From DASUHT01 sp038230835 (GTDB lineage Bacteria; Actinomycetota; Thermoleophilia; Gaiellales; JAICJC01), in contig JBBRMM010000018.1 of assembly GCA_038230835.1 (NCBI GenBank), positions 1-63,011 of the forward strand: a stretch of DNA of 63,011 bases, given 5' to 3'. The position numbers and the translations under genes were made by a program. The notes under the pieces are model-generated. The model ran no database searches. It was not told where the DNA came from and saw nothing but the letters and a program-made list of their open reading frames with translations. Position 1 is the stretch's first letter. The number at the start of each line of letters is the position of its first letter. Shown here in pieces: positions 16,360 through 24,576 of the stretch.

Positions 16360-19300
16360 ATGGATCGGTTGTTCCAATGGGTGCCCGGGTCGGATGGGCA
16401 CCGTCCTCTCCTGCTGGCATCGGTTGGCTCGGCGGTGGCCGTGCTGTCGCTCGGTGGCGGGCAGGTGGTGCGGATGGTGACCGTTGGGATAGCCGGGGCC
16501 GGCGCTGCGGTGCTGCTGTGGGCATGGGTGGCCCGGCTGCGCACGCGAGTCGAGGAATCCCGCCGGCTCGCGCTCACCGATGACCTGACCGGACTCGGCA
16601 ACCGCAGGCGCTTGCTGGCCGACCTCGAACGTGCGATCGACGCCGGCACCGACCACACGCCGGCTGTGCTTGCGATGTTCGACCTGGATGGATTCAAGGC
16701 CTACAACGACACACACGGTCATCCTGCCGGAGACGCGTTGCTGGCGCGCCTCGGGACGCGCCTGGCAGCGACATTCGCCGGGTCGGCCACGGCCTACCGG
16801 ATCGGCGGCGACGAGTTCTGCATGCTGCTTCGAGGGTCTCCATCCGAGCTGGAAGGCGCGCTCGCCTCGGCACTGGCGGCGCTCACGGACGAGCACGAGG
16901 CAATCCGTTCATCCTATGGTTTCGTCCTGCTGCCGCGCGAGGCGCGCGACGCGTCCTCGGCGCTGCGGATCGTGGACCGGCGCATGTACGCCCAGAAAGA
17001 CGACCGCCGAGCCTCCACCAAGAGGCAGGCGCGCGACCTGCTGTTCGCCGTGCTCGATCAGCACGCGCCCGATCTGCGGCCGCATTCCGGCTGGGTCGGC
17101 GAGCTCGCCAGGTCGGTTTCCGAACAGCTCGGAGTCGAGCGGGACACGATCGAAGACACCGTGCTGGCCGCTGACCTGCACGACGTCGGCAAGGCAGTGA
17201 TCCCCCGGTCGATCCTCGACAAGCCCGGCCCGCTGGACAAGTCGGAGTGGGAGGTCATGCGCAGGCACACCATTATCGGCGAGGCCATTCTCAACGCGGC
17301 GCCCGCCCTTGCGGGCGTCGCCACGATCGTTCGCTGGACGCACGAGCGGGTGGACGGCGGGGGGTATCCCGACGGTCTGCACGGCGACGAGATCCCGCTC
17401 GGAGCGCGGATCATCGCCGTCTGCGACGCGTTCGACGCAATGACCAGCGACCGCTCGTACAGCAGCGCGATGACTCGGGACGCGGCGTTGCAGGAACTGG
17501 AGAGGATGTCGGGCACCCAATTCGACCCCGAGGTCATCCAGGCGGCCCGGATCGTGCTCGAGAACCCCGCGGCGAGGCGCCAGAACCTGGCGCGTCCGAC
17601 GACACCGAGGGCCCCTGACCTGTCCCCGGTGGCGCGGATCCAGGGACTGGTCGACGTGATCAGGCTGGTGCAGATGAAGGACGATCCCGACCGCCTGCTG
17701 GACGAGATCGCGAATACCGTCGGGCGCGCACTGGGCTTGGGCACGGTCGTCATCAACGTCTACCGGCCGGAGTGGGACGACTTCATCGTCTCGAGCGTGC
17801 ACGGAAGCGACGAGGCTCGGGCACAGCTGCTCGGTTCGACCTACTCGCCGGAATGGTTTGCCCCGCTCACGACGCCGCGCTTCAACCGCCGGGGTGCATA
17901 CGTCATCCCGCAGGGGTCGTTCGACTGGGAGTCGCACCTCGGTGATCGCTATGTGCCCAGCGATCCCCCGAGCCCGATCCCGAATGCGTGGCAGCCGCAG
18001 GACGAGCTGTTCGTCCCGTTCCGGCACTCCGACGGCCACGTACTCGGGGTCTTCTCCGTCGGAGACCCGGCCTCCGGCCTGCGCCTGTCGGACGAGGAGC
18101 TGGACGTGCTGGTGGCGGTGAGCTCGCAGGCCGGAGTTCTCGTCGAGGCGGCACAGGCAACCAAGAACTGGGAGCGGTCCCAGGCGACGCTGACGGAACT
18201 GCTCTCGGTCTCGTCGCGGCTGCTCGATTCCGGCTCGGTCCGGGACCTGCTGGACATCGTCTGCAGCGGCATCCGATCGGCGCTCGGGTTCGACAAGGTG
18301 ATGATCCAGCTGCGCGACCCGGAGGACGGGGATTACCGTTGCTCCGCCGCGCTGGGCTGGTCCGCGGGCGCGGCGGCGCTGACGACGCCGACGACCGCGG
18401 CCGATCTCTCTCGTCTGCTCGACCCCGACTTCGACACCAACGGCTGCTACCTGCTGCCTCACGCAGACGGCGCCGCCCGCTGCTCCCAGGAGTCGATCGC
18501 CTACCGCTCACAGCACAACGGCGCCGGCCCCAATGCCTGGCACCGACACTGGCTGCTCGTACCTCTCCGCGCCCGAGACGATTCCATCATCGGCGTGATC
18601 TGGGTGGACGATCCTGTCGACCGGCTGCTGCCGACGCCGCGCCGGCTGCAGGCACTGCACCTGTTCGTTGAATCACCACGGAGCTTGGAGCGAGCGCTGC
18701 CACGAGGCGGTGGTCCGCGCGAACTCGTCACCACCGATCCGCCCGAGGACGTCTCCCGCGCGTGCGCCGGACTCGAGGAGACGCGCCGCCTGGATCAGCA
18801 CCGCGTCCCCCTCCTGATGACCGTAGGCGTCGTTGATGCTCTTGAAGTAGTCGAGATCGAGGAGCACGAGTGTCAGCGGGCGGCCGTAGCGCAACGCGCG
18901 TCCGACCTCGCTCTCGATTCGATCCTGGAAGGCGCGATGGTTGAGGAATCCGGTCAGTGGATCGCCGGTGGCCTGGGACAGCAGGCGCGCGCTGGTGTCG
19001 GTGTTGGTGATCGCGAGGCCGACGAGGTCGGCAAAGACGCCCAGTCGCTCCTCCAGGTCGGGCGGAATCTGCTCGTCGCCCCACGCGACGACACGCAGGC
19101 AGCCCCAGAGCTCCCGGCGCACACGGATCGGCACGGCAACGCCCCCGAGCACCGAGGCCGATGGCTCCGACTCGTTCGCGCCCGGCAGGTGCTCATCCGA
19201 TGGCTCGGCACCGTTCATCCGCGCGGCGCGTCCGGTACGGGCGACGATGGCGACGCCCATCGTTCCGTCCAGTGGGATCAGGCTCCCGGTCTGGTTGCTT

Positions 19301-20079
19301 CCCATGCGCCAGGATCCGACGACTTCACCGACGCCGTCGGCACGAAAGCGAACGACGGCCCCGGACTCGACGCCTGCGACGGCCGCAGCCTGCTTGGCAA
19401 CGAGCTCATAGATCACCTCGGGTGCGCGCATGTCGGCGACGGCGATCGCCAAGTCGCGCAGGGCAGCCTGCTGGTCGAGCAGTTCACGAACGCGGGCCCC
19501 GAGCGACTCGCCAGTGGCTGCGTCCGGCTCGGCGCCGGTCGGGCGGCCGGTCATGGCCGCCACCAGGTCGCGGCGCGCAGATCGATCGCCTGCCCGCGAC
19601 ACATCTCGTTGACTGAGAGCGATTCCATAACCTCCGTCCGTTCTGCCCGAGAACGTTGGACCCGCCAGAGGTATGAGGAGGGTGACGGCACCGGAGTCGC
19701 TCTGCTTGGGCCCCGACCGGCACAACGCACGACCGCGATTGCGCTCGTTGTGTCACAAGAAACAGTAGCACTGGGGTCGGACGATCAGCCGGTCCCGCCA
19801 CAGGCGTACACCGGCCTGGGCCGCGCCGCCGGGTTCAACTCGACGCGCTCTCCAGTCGCTCCTTCAGTCGCTGCTGGTCTTTGGGCACCTGCTTCCGAGC
19901 CTGGCTGCGGACGAGTGGAAGCATCAGTTTGCCGAGCCCGTGGCCCTCGAAGTCGAGCTCGATGGTCACCCGTGATCGCGTGCCGTCGGCCAGCGGTTCG
20001 ATGGTGCCCCTGCCGATCGGGCGGATGGGGCCGTCGATGCCCCGGAAGGCGAACACGTGCGGCGGCTCGTGCTCGGTGA
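16360..20079 (+). CDS. GGDEF - HD-GYP - GAF c-di-GMP signalling protein, cut off near 18668
   Basis: Residues 1-60 hold two membrane helices. A GGDEF domain follows (LTDDLTGLGNR near 70, active site RIGGDEF near 149; no RxxD inhibitory site five residues upstream). Then comes an HD-GYP phosphodiesterase-like domain (DLHDVGKAVIP near 271, THERVDGGGYPDG near 333; the first histidine of the usual HHE is a threonine), then two GAF-like regions to about residue 769. So one protein could make and break c-di-GMP. After LQALHLF (about 18668) homology ends. The frame stays open to 20079 only because it mirrors a converging gene on the other strand, so the last ~465 residues are not evolved protein. 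The original end is lost. Confidence 0.75.
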   Translation: MDRLFQWVPGSDGHRPLLLASVGSAVAVLSLGGGQVVRMVTVGIAGAGAAVLLWAWVARLRTRVEESRRLALTDDLTGLGNRRRLLADLERAIDAGTDHTPAVLAMFDLDGFKAYNDTHGHPAGDALLARLGTRLAATFAGSATAYRIGGDEFCMLLRGSPSELEGALASALAALTDEHEAIRSSYGFVLLPREARDASSALRIVDRRMYAQKDDRRASTKRQARDLLFAVLDQHAPDLRPHSGWVGELARSVSEQLGVERDTIEDTVLAADLHDVGKAVIPRSILDKPGPLDKSEWEVMRRHTIIGEAILNAAPALAGVATIVRWTHERVDGGGYPDGLHGDEIPLGARIIAVCDAFDAMTSDRSYSSAMTRDAALQELERMSGTQFDPEVIQAARIVLENPAARRQNLARPTTPRAPDLSPVARIQGLVDVIRLVQMKDDPDRLLDEIANTVGRALGLGTVVINVYRPEWDDFIVSSVHGSDEARAQLLGSTYSPEWFAPLTTPRFNRRGAYVIPQGSFDWESHLGDRYVPSDPPSPIPNAWQPQDELFVPFRHSDGHVLGVFSVGDPASGLRLSDEELDVLVAVSSQAGVLVEAAQATKNWERSQATLTELLSVSSRLLDSGSVRDLLDIVCSGIRSALGFDKVMIQLRDPEDGDYRCSAALGWSAGAAALTTPTTAADLSRLLDPDFDTNGCYLLPHADGAARCSQESIAYRSQHNGAGPNAWHRHWLLVPLRARDDSIIGVIWVDDPVDRLLPTPRRLQALHLFVESPRSLERALPRGGGPRELVTTDPPEDVSRACAGLEETRRLDQHRVPLLMTVGVVDALEVVEIEEHECQRAAVAQRASDLALDSILEGAMVEESGQWIAGGLGQQARAGVGVGDREADEVGKDAQSLLQVGRNLLVAPRDDTQAAPELPAHTDRHGNAPEHRGRWLRLVRARQVLIRWLGTVHPRGASGTGDDGDAHRSVQWDQAPGLVASHAPGSDDFTDAVGTKANDGPGLDACDGRSLLGNELIDHLGCAHVGDGDRQVAQGSLLVEQFTNAGPERLASGCVRLGAGRAAGHGRHQVAARRSIACPRHISLTESDSITSVRSARERWTRQRYEEGDGTGVALLGPRPAQRTTAIALVVSQETVALGSDDQPVPPQAYTGLGRAAGFNSTRSPVAPSVAAGLWAPASEPGCGRVEASVCRARGPRSRARWSPVIACRRPAVRWCPCRSGGWGRRCPGRRTRAAARAR
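18673..19554 (-). pseudogene. GAF - GGDEF diguanylate cyclase, truncated inside the GGDEF domain
   Basis: Leftward gene: a GAF domain (from about ALRDLAIAVADMRAPEV to VGLAITNTD), then the start of a GGDEF domain with DPLTGFLNHRAFQDRI, the metal site VLLDLDYFKSINDAYGHQ, an intact RxxD inhibitory site (RAGD) and the active-site GRIGGDEFA. Directly after this, at about 18720, family similarity stops and 14 unrelated residues lead to a stop. About 90 residues of the cyclase fold are missing, so it is unlikely to be active. I start at ATG 19554 (MTGRPTG); the frame is open up to 19725. It points tail to tail at the gene above, which is cut within 50 bases of the same place. Confidence 0.75.
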
Positions 20080-20281
20080 TCTCGTACGTGCCCGTCTGCT
20101 CGCGCTTGCCCATCCGGCGGGTCTCAGTGGATCTGGTGCCCAGCCTGGTGGGGCCGTCGGGCTGGACACGGGCGCTCATGAGCGCCTCCTGCCACTCGAC
20201 GTGTCGGGCGAGATCGTCGAGGTAGGCGAACACCTCTTCTGGACGCCGTGAGATCTCGATGCTCTCGGTGATAGCCGTCAT
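19835..20281 (-). CDS. SRPBCC (polyketide cyclase/dehydrase-like) family protein
   Basis: 148 aa. The START/SRPBCC lipid-binding fold is recognisable from ITESIEISRRPEEVFAYLDD, the central FAFRGIDGPIRP and the terminal helix LPLVRSQARKQV. Members bind hydrophobic ligands in a deep pocket; no enzyme activity can be assigned. The start ATG 20281 follows GGGAGG at ideal spacing, but a 16-base tandem duplication repeats this ribosome-binding site and start codon upstream (20278-20309), the second ATG being out of frame. Confidence 0.8.
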   Translation of the reverse strand: MTAITESIEISRRPEEVFAYLDDLARHVEWQEALMSARVQPDGPTRLGTRSTETRRMGKREQTGTYEITEHEPPHVFAFRGIDGPIRPIGRGTIEPLADGTRSRVTIELDFEGHGLGKLMLPLVRSQARKQVPKDQQRLKERLESASS

Positions 20282-20309
20282 TTTGGCCTCCCTTCATTTT
20301 GGCCTCCCT
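20278..20309. repeat. Tandem 16-bp duplication of a ribosome-binding site and start codon
   Basis: TCATTTTGGCCTCCCT occurs twice without a gap (20278-20293 and 20294-20309). On the minus strand each unit is a Shine-Dalgarno (GGGAGG) plus an ATG. The inner one is the start of the SRPBCC gene; the outer ATG opens a different frame. The inverted-repeat element copy 2 begins four bases further on. Confidence 0.9.
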
Positions 20310-20313
20310 GGTA

Positions 20314-20512
20314 GATGGTTGATCGATATCTCGCGCGGGCCCGGCCGCGCCACGGTTGTGGTGGGGCGGCGATGTTGGTGGGGCTGCGGCTGCGAACTGT
20401 CGCCTCGCGGCGTCCTCGATCGCGCCAATACTCAGGGTATTGACGCTCCCTGCGTCCTGGCGAGGCTCGGTTCTCGCCGCCCAGGACACCACGGAGATAT
20501 CGATCAACCATC
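20314..20512. repeat. Inverted-repeat element, copy 2 (MITE/REP-like)
   Basis: 199 bp bounded by a perfect 19-bp inverted repeat: GATGGTTGATCGATATCTC (20314-20332) and GAGATATCGATCAACCATC (20494-20512). The outer ATGGTTGAT is identical to copy 1 (14565-14704), and the interior shares CGGCTGCGAAC and GCTCGGTTCTCGC with it. No protein is encoded. It sits directly upstream of the SRPBCC gene and 143 bases before the propeller gene. Transposition, a structured RNA or a protein-binding role are all possible. Confidence 0.7.
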
Positions 20513-20591
20513 GAGGCTCGTCGGGGTGGGATCATCGACCACCGGCGATCGCTGCGCAAGTCGCCGGCGGCCCGGTCTTCCGGGCAACGCC

Positions 20592-20621
20592 TTGACGGGA
20601 CTCTCGGGCGGCCGGTACGAT
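20592..20621 (+). promoter_or_regulatory. Promoter of the first Asp-box propeller gene
   Basis: TTGACG at 20592-20597, an 18-base spacer, TACGAT at 20616-20621. A short palindrome GATCACATGATC (20619-20630) overlaps the -10 and start-point region and could bind a regulator. The same spacing and a closely similar -10 precede the paralogous gene at 54083. Confidence 0.55.
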
Positions 20622-20655
20622 CACATGATCGCCGAACATTCAGGGGGGAGGCTCG

Positions 20656-22158
20656 ATGCGTCGAGGGGTGCTGGCGACAGGCGTGGTGTGCGCTGCGGTC
20701 ATGTTCATGGTGTTCCTGCATCGCGTTGGGGAGTCACCGCAGACCGCCGGCCGCTCCGGACCGGCCTACACGCGCTCGGCCGCCGCCGTCGGACAGCGAG
20801 CCGGCTCGGTCGAAGCGCAGGACGAACAGAACCTGGGCACCGAGCGCCTGACCGCCCTCGCCGAGGCCCGGCGTAACAGGACGTTCGGCGGCAGCGCGGC
20901 GCCGACCAGGAACCCGGCCCCCGGGTGGGTCGGGTCACGTTTGCTGAACCCGCCAACCGACGACTGGGAACCGGCGGTGGCGGCTGACCCGAGCTCGCCG
21001 TACGTGTACCTGTTGACGACCCGCTATGCCCAGCCCAAGAACTGTGCCAGTCACTGCCCGACGCCGTACATCGCGCTGACGGTGTCGAGCGACGGCGGGG
21101 CCTCGTGGGGCCGGCAGACGCCCCTCTGCCTGTGTCTGGGCTCGCACGCGCAGTACGACCCGACGATCGAGGTCGTTCCGAACACCGGCGTGGTCTACTC
21201 GGCGTTCCTGAATGCTGACCGGGCGGGCGGCTTCTCCACCGTGTTCACGAAGTCGACCGATCATGGCGCGACCTGGTCGGCGCCGGTTCACGTGTACGGC
21301 AAGGTCGCCTGGACAGACAAGCCCGAGGTCACCATGAGCGCTTCGGGACGTGACGTCTACGTCTCCTGGAACGGCCCCCAGGGCGGTGACCTGTACGTCG
21401 GCCAGTCGCACGACCACGGCGCCACCTGGACGCAGCAGAAGCTGACCGCCGGCAAGCGCTACTACTACGCCTACGACGCCCGCGTACTGGCAGACGGCAC
21501 GGTCGTCTTTGCCGAGAGCAGCGTCAACTACGCCGGCTCGAAGAACGTCGGCGGCCAGGTGTGGCATCACGCGATCATCTCCCGTGACCGCGGCGCGAGC
21601 TGGCAGAACGTGGTCGTGGCGAAGGTACCCGTCGGGGAGTCATGCGTGGCGGACGGCTGCAAGCCGGACTTCTACATCGGACAGGCGTCCGTCGTGGCGG
21701 ACTCCGCCGGGCATCTGGTATTCGCGTTCGAGGGCCCTTCGGTCGCCGGTGGGCCGCAGCGGGTCGAGGTGTCCGCCTCGTCCGACGAGGGCCGGACGTG
21801 GTCTTCCCCGGTCGCGCTTTCGACCGCCGGAGAGGACGCAACCGGGCCGCGGCTCGCCTCCTCGGGTGGCGGCGACGTGCGGATCTGGTACATGCAGACC
21901 GCCGACGGCGACGACGCCGACGCCTGGAACGTCTGGTACCGCAGTTCCGCAAACGGTGGCCGCACGTGGTCTCCTCCGGTCAGGATCGACGACGCGCCGG
22001 CGGGCGCGGCCGGGTACGTGAACGCGAGTGGCTTCGACGAGATCTACGGCGACTACGGCGAGATCGCGGTGACCAGCGCCGGCAGGACGATCGCCGTCTG
22101 GGGGGAGGGGTTCAGCTACACCGGGCCGGGTGGCACCTGGTTCAACGTCCAGCGATAG
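20656..22158 (+). CDS. Secreted Asp-box (BNR/sialidase-like) beta-propeller protein
   Basis: 500 aa. N-terminal signal or anchor MRRGVLATGVVCAAVMFMVF. Several Asp-box turns (S-x-D-x-G-x-x-W) follow: SSDGGASWG, STDHGATWS, SHDHGATWT, SRDRGASWQ and SSDEGRTWS, as in sialidase-like six-bladed propellers. Such domains occur in sialidases and in non-enzymatic carbohydrate or surface-binding proteins; the Arg triad of true sialidases is not evident to me. Two cysteine clusters (CASHCP, SCVADGC) suggest disulfides outside the cell. Strong ribosome-binding site GGGGGAGG. It is a paralogue of the protein at 54083, with the same ending WGEG-SYTGPGG-WF. Confidence 0.85.
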   Translation: MRRGVLATGVVCAAVMFMVFLHRVGESPQTAGRSGPAYTRSAAAVGQRAGSVEAQDEQNLGTERLTALAEARRNRTFGGSAAPTRNPAPGWVGSRLLNPPTDDWEPAVAADPSSPYVYLLTTRYAQPKNCASHCPTPYIALTVSSDGGASWGRQTPLCLCLGSHAQYDPTIEVVPNTGVVYSAFLNADRAGGFSTVFTKSTDHGATWSAPVHVYGKVAWTDKPEVTMSASGRDVYVSWNGPQGGDLYVGQSHDHGATWTQQKLTAGKRYYYAYDARVLADGTVVFAESSVNYAGSKNVGGQVWHHAIISRDRGASWQNVVVAKVPVGESCVADGCKPDFYIGQASVVADSAGHLVFAFEGPSVAGGPQRVEVSASSDEGRTWSSPVALSTAGEDATGPRLASSGGGDVRIWYMQTADGDDADAWNVWYRSSANGGRTWSPPVRIDDAPAGAAGYVNASGFDEIYGDYGEIAVTSAGRTIAVWGEGFSYTGPGGTWFNVQR

Positions 22159-22175
22159 CCGGTCAGCAGACCGGC
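22158..22175 (+). terminator. Short hairpin after the propeller gene
   Basis: GCCGGTC - AGCA - GACCGGC overlapping the stop codon, a 7-bp GC-rich stem with a 4-base loop, no T-run behind it. Plausible terminator in a GC-rich genome. Confidence 0.4.
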
Positions 22176-22267
22176 CGGCGGGTGCGAGTGGACACCGCGC
22201 TCGTGGTCGAGCACAATAACGTGGCACTCACGGACAGCAGTGCTCGAATCTGACCAGGAGGGACACG

Positions 22268-22942
22268 ATGAGTCTGCAGATTGGCGACACAGCACCGGAC
22301 TTCGAGGCCGAGACCACCGAGGGAACGATCCACTTCCACGACTGGATCGGCGACTCGTGGGCGGTACTCTTCTCGCACCCCAAGGACTTCACCCCGGTGT
22401 GCACCACCGAGCTCGGATACATGGCCAAGATCAAGCCTGAGTTCGACCGCCGGAACGTCAAGGTGATCGGCCTGTCGGTGGACCCTGTCGGCAATCACGC
22501 CAAGTGGGCTGCCGACATCGAGGAGACGCAGGGTTACGCGCCCAACTACCCGATGATCGGCGACGCCGACTTCAACGTCTCGAAGCTGTACGGCATGCTG
22601 CCCGCAAGCACCTCGGGCGATCCGCTCGTGCGGACGCCGGCCGACAACCAGACCGTCCGCAACGTGTTCGTGATCGGCCCGGACAAGAAGGTCAAGCTGA
22701 TCCTGGTCTATCCGATGACCACCGGTAGGAACTTCGACGAGGTGCTGCGGGTGATCGACTCGCTGCAGTTGACCGCCGAACACAAGGTCGCCACTCCGGT
22801 GAACTGGAAGCCGGGGGAGGATGTGATCATCGCCGGCTCGGTGTCCGACGACGCCGCGCGCGAGACCTATCCCGACGGCTGGAAGTCGCCGCGGCCCTAC
22901 ATCCGGATCGTGCCGGCGCCCGGTGAGCGAGTGGCTCGGTAG
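22268..22942 (+). CDS. 1-Cys peroxiredoxin (Prx6-type)
   Basis: 224 aa, the typical Prx6 length. It has the peroxidatic site FTPVCTTE near residue 47 and the thioredoxin-like start MSLQIGDTAPDFEAETTEG. The long C-terminal extension holds TPVNWKPGEDVII and YIRIVPAPG, both characteristic of the 1-Cys group. It reduces H2O2 and organic hydroperoxides in the cytoplasm with external thiol help. A clear Shine-Dalgarno (GGAGGG) precedes ATG 22268. Monocistronic by spacing. Confidence 0.93.
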   Translation: MSLQIGDTAPDFEAETTEGTIHFHDWIGDSWAVLFSHPKDFTPVCTTELGYMAKIKPEFDRRNVKVIGLSVDPVGNHAKWAADIEETQGYAPNYPMIGDADFNVSKLYGMLPASTSGDPLVRTPADNQTVRNVFVIGPDKKVKLILVYPMTTGRNFDEVLRVIDSLQLTAEHKVATPVNWKPGEDVIIAGSVSDDAARETYPDGWKSPRPYIRIVPAPGERVAR

Positions 22943-23003
22943 CCCTGACGACAACACTCACGTAGCCACCCGGAGAATTCGCTGCGCGACAGCCGCAGAT
23001 GAC

Positions 23004-23706
23004 TCAGGCGTCGTATTCGTCGTGACGGCGGACCCAGTGCTGGGGCCGGCCGTCCTCGTCCCGGCCCTTGGGCACGGTGTCCAGGTAGTTGTACGCGGTG
23101 TTCAGCAGGTCGATGCCGCGGGCATAGGCGGAGTAGGTGTGGAAGATGCGGCCGTCGTCGTTCGTGAGAAAGACGCTCATGCCCTCGCGTTCGGACGGCG
23201 TCGGCTGCACCCGGTAGTTGTAGAACGCCCCTTGCTCGGCCTCCTCTGGGGTGAACGAGACGCCGTAGTCGACGTTGAAGTCGTTGCCCGCCGACGAGAC
23301 CCAGTGAAAGCCCCAGCCCATCCGCTGCCTGTAGGTGGTCAGCTTGGCGAGCGGCGCCCGTGACACCGCGACCATGGTGACGTCGCGCGCCTTGAGGTGG
23401 ACGATGACCGGGTCGAAGTTGTCGGCCCAGAAGGGAGCAGTGCCTGCAGCCCTCGTCCCAGTCGGCCGGGTACATGAAGTGGTACACGATCAACTGGCTG
23501 CATCCGTCGAACAGGTCGGCCAGCGTCTCGGTGCCGGCGGGGCTGTCGAACACGTAGTCCTTCTCGACAACTTCCCAGGGCAGGGCGCGCCGCTGCGCGC
23601 TCAGCGAATCGCGCATACGGGTGAACTCCTTCTCCTTGGCGAGCAGGGCCGTGCGGGCCTCCAGCCAGGCCTCGTGCGGGACGACATCGTGCGTGGCAAC
23701 GCTCAT
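23004..23706 (-). pseudogene. DUF899 (thioredoxin-like) gene with a single-base frameshift
   Basis: The N-terminal half, from MSVATHDVVPHEAWLEART through VYHFMYPADWDEGCRHCS, and the C-terminal half, from PLAKLTTYRQRMGWGFHWVS to GRPQHWVRRHDEYDA, are both excellent DUF899 sequence but lie in different frames. The 703-nt span is 234 codons plus one base. Removing one G from the GGG at 23433-23435 restores the missing link (FWADNFDPVIVHLKARDVTM). DUF899 proteins resemble thioredoxin/AhpC folds and their function is unproven. This is either a real inactivating mutation or a sequencing error. The upstream ArsR gene is divergent and could regulate it. Confidence 0.8.
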
Positions 23707-23761
23707 CGGGAACCCCCAGGGTCGTTTCGACGGTGCGGTTGTCATATCACGCCGAGTGGTA

Positions 23762-24103
23762 ATGTTCAACTATATGGTTGAGGATTCGGCGACGCTCGAT
23801 CGCGTGTACCGCGCCCTGGGCGACACGACCCGGCGGAGCATGCTGCGAGTGCTTCGTGGCGGGGAGGCTCGCATCACCGACCTGGCGGCGCCGCTTCCGA
23901 TCTCCTTCACCGCGGTGGCCCGTCACGTGGCGGTGCTGGAGGACGCCGGTCTGGTCGCCCGCGACGTGCGCGGCCGGGAGCACTGGCTCTCGGTGCGTGC
24001 CGACTCGCTGGCCGATGCCGAGGCGTGGATCGCCGAGCAGACGGCGTTCTGGGCCGGCCGCGCCGACGCGTTGACCGCGCAGCTCGAGCGGGTACGGCGA
24101 TGA
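23762..24103 (+). CDS. ArsR-family winged-helix regulator
   Basis: 113 aa. DNA-binding core: LDRVYRALGDTTRRSMLRVL, then the recognition helix ITDLAAPLPISFTAVARHVA and the wing around GREHWLSVRA. No metal-binding cysteine pair (ELCVCDL-type) is present, so it belongs to the non-metal group that usually sits beside an SRPBCC gene, as it does here. The start is MFNYM at 23762; ATG 23774 is the alternative. Its stop overlaps the next start (ATGA), giving a coupled pair. Likely represses its own operon and possibly the divergent DUF899 gene. Confidence 0.85.
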   Translation: MFNYMVEDSATLDRVYRALGDTTRRSMLRVLRGGEARITDLAAPLPISFTAVARHVAVLEDAGLVARDVRGREHWLSVRADSLADAEAWIAEQTAFWAGRADALTAQLERVRR

Positions 24104-24576
24104 CCTCGGACCCGGCGATCACGTCGGCCCGCGTGGATCGCGTGCTGCCGGCTCCGCCGCACGAGGTGTTCGACGCGTGGGTCGACGAGGCGGCGCTGGC
24201 GGAGTTCATCTGTCCTGCTCCCGGCACCGCCCAGGTCTCGATCGATCCCCGGGTTGGTGGCCGCCTGCGCATCGTGATGGTGTTCCCCGACCGCACTAGC
24301 GAGATCGAGGGTGAGTACATCTCGATCGACCGGCCGCACCGGCTCAGCTTCAGCTGGCGCTCGTCAGCGATTCCCGGGGAGAGCGTGGTCACAGTCACCT
24401 TCGCTCCCCACGGCGAGGGCGAGACGCTGATGTGCATCGTGCACAGCCGGCTGCCACCCGCGCGGGTCGAGCGGTTCGTCGAGGGGTGGGGCTCGGTCGA
24501 GGATCAGCTGGAAGCCACGCTGCGGCGCTCGCACTCATTTGTGCCGCCAACAGCCCACTCCGAAGGAGCCGCATGA
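24100..24576 (+). CDS. SRPBCC/AHSA1-type protein
   Basis: 158 aa. Pattern of the Activator of Hsp90 ATPase-1-like group: VDRVLPAPPHEVFDAWVD, RVGGRLRIVM, GEYISIDRPHRLSFSW and the terminal VEGWGSVEDQLEATL. The ArsR-SRPBCC pairing is very common in bacteria; the ligand is unknown. Coupled to the regulator through a 4-base overlap, and its own stop overlaps the following cupin start by 4 bases, so all three form an operon. Confidence 0.85.
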   Translation: MTSDPAITSARVDRVLPAPPHEVFDAWVDEAALAEFICPAPGTAQVSIDPRVGGRLRIVMVFPDRTSEIEGEYISIDRPHRLSFSWRSSAIPGESVVTVTFAPHGEGETLMCIVHSRLPPARVERFVEGWGSVEDQLEATLRRSHSFVPPTAHSEGAA

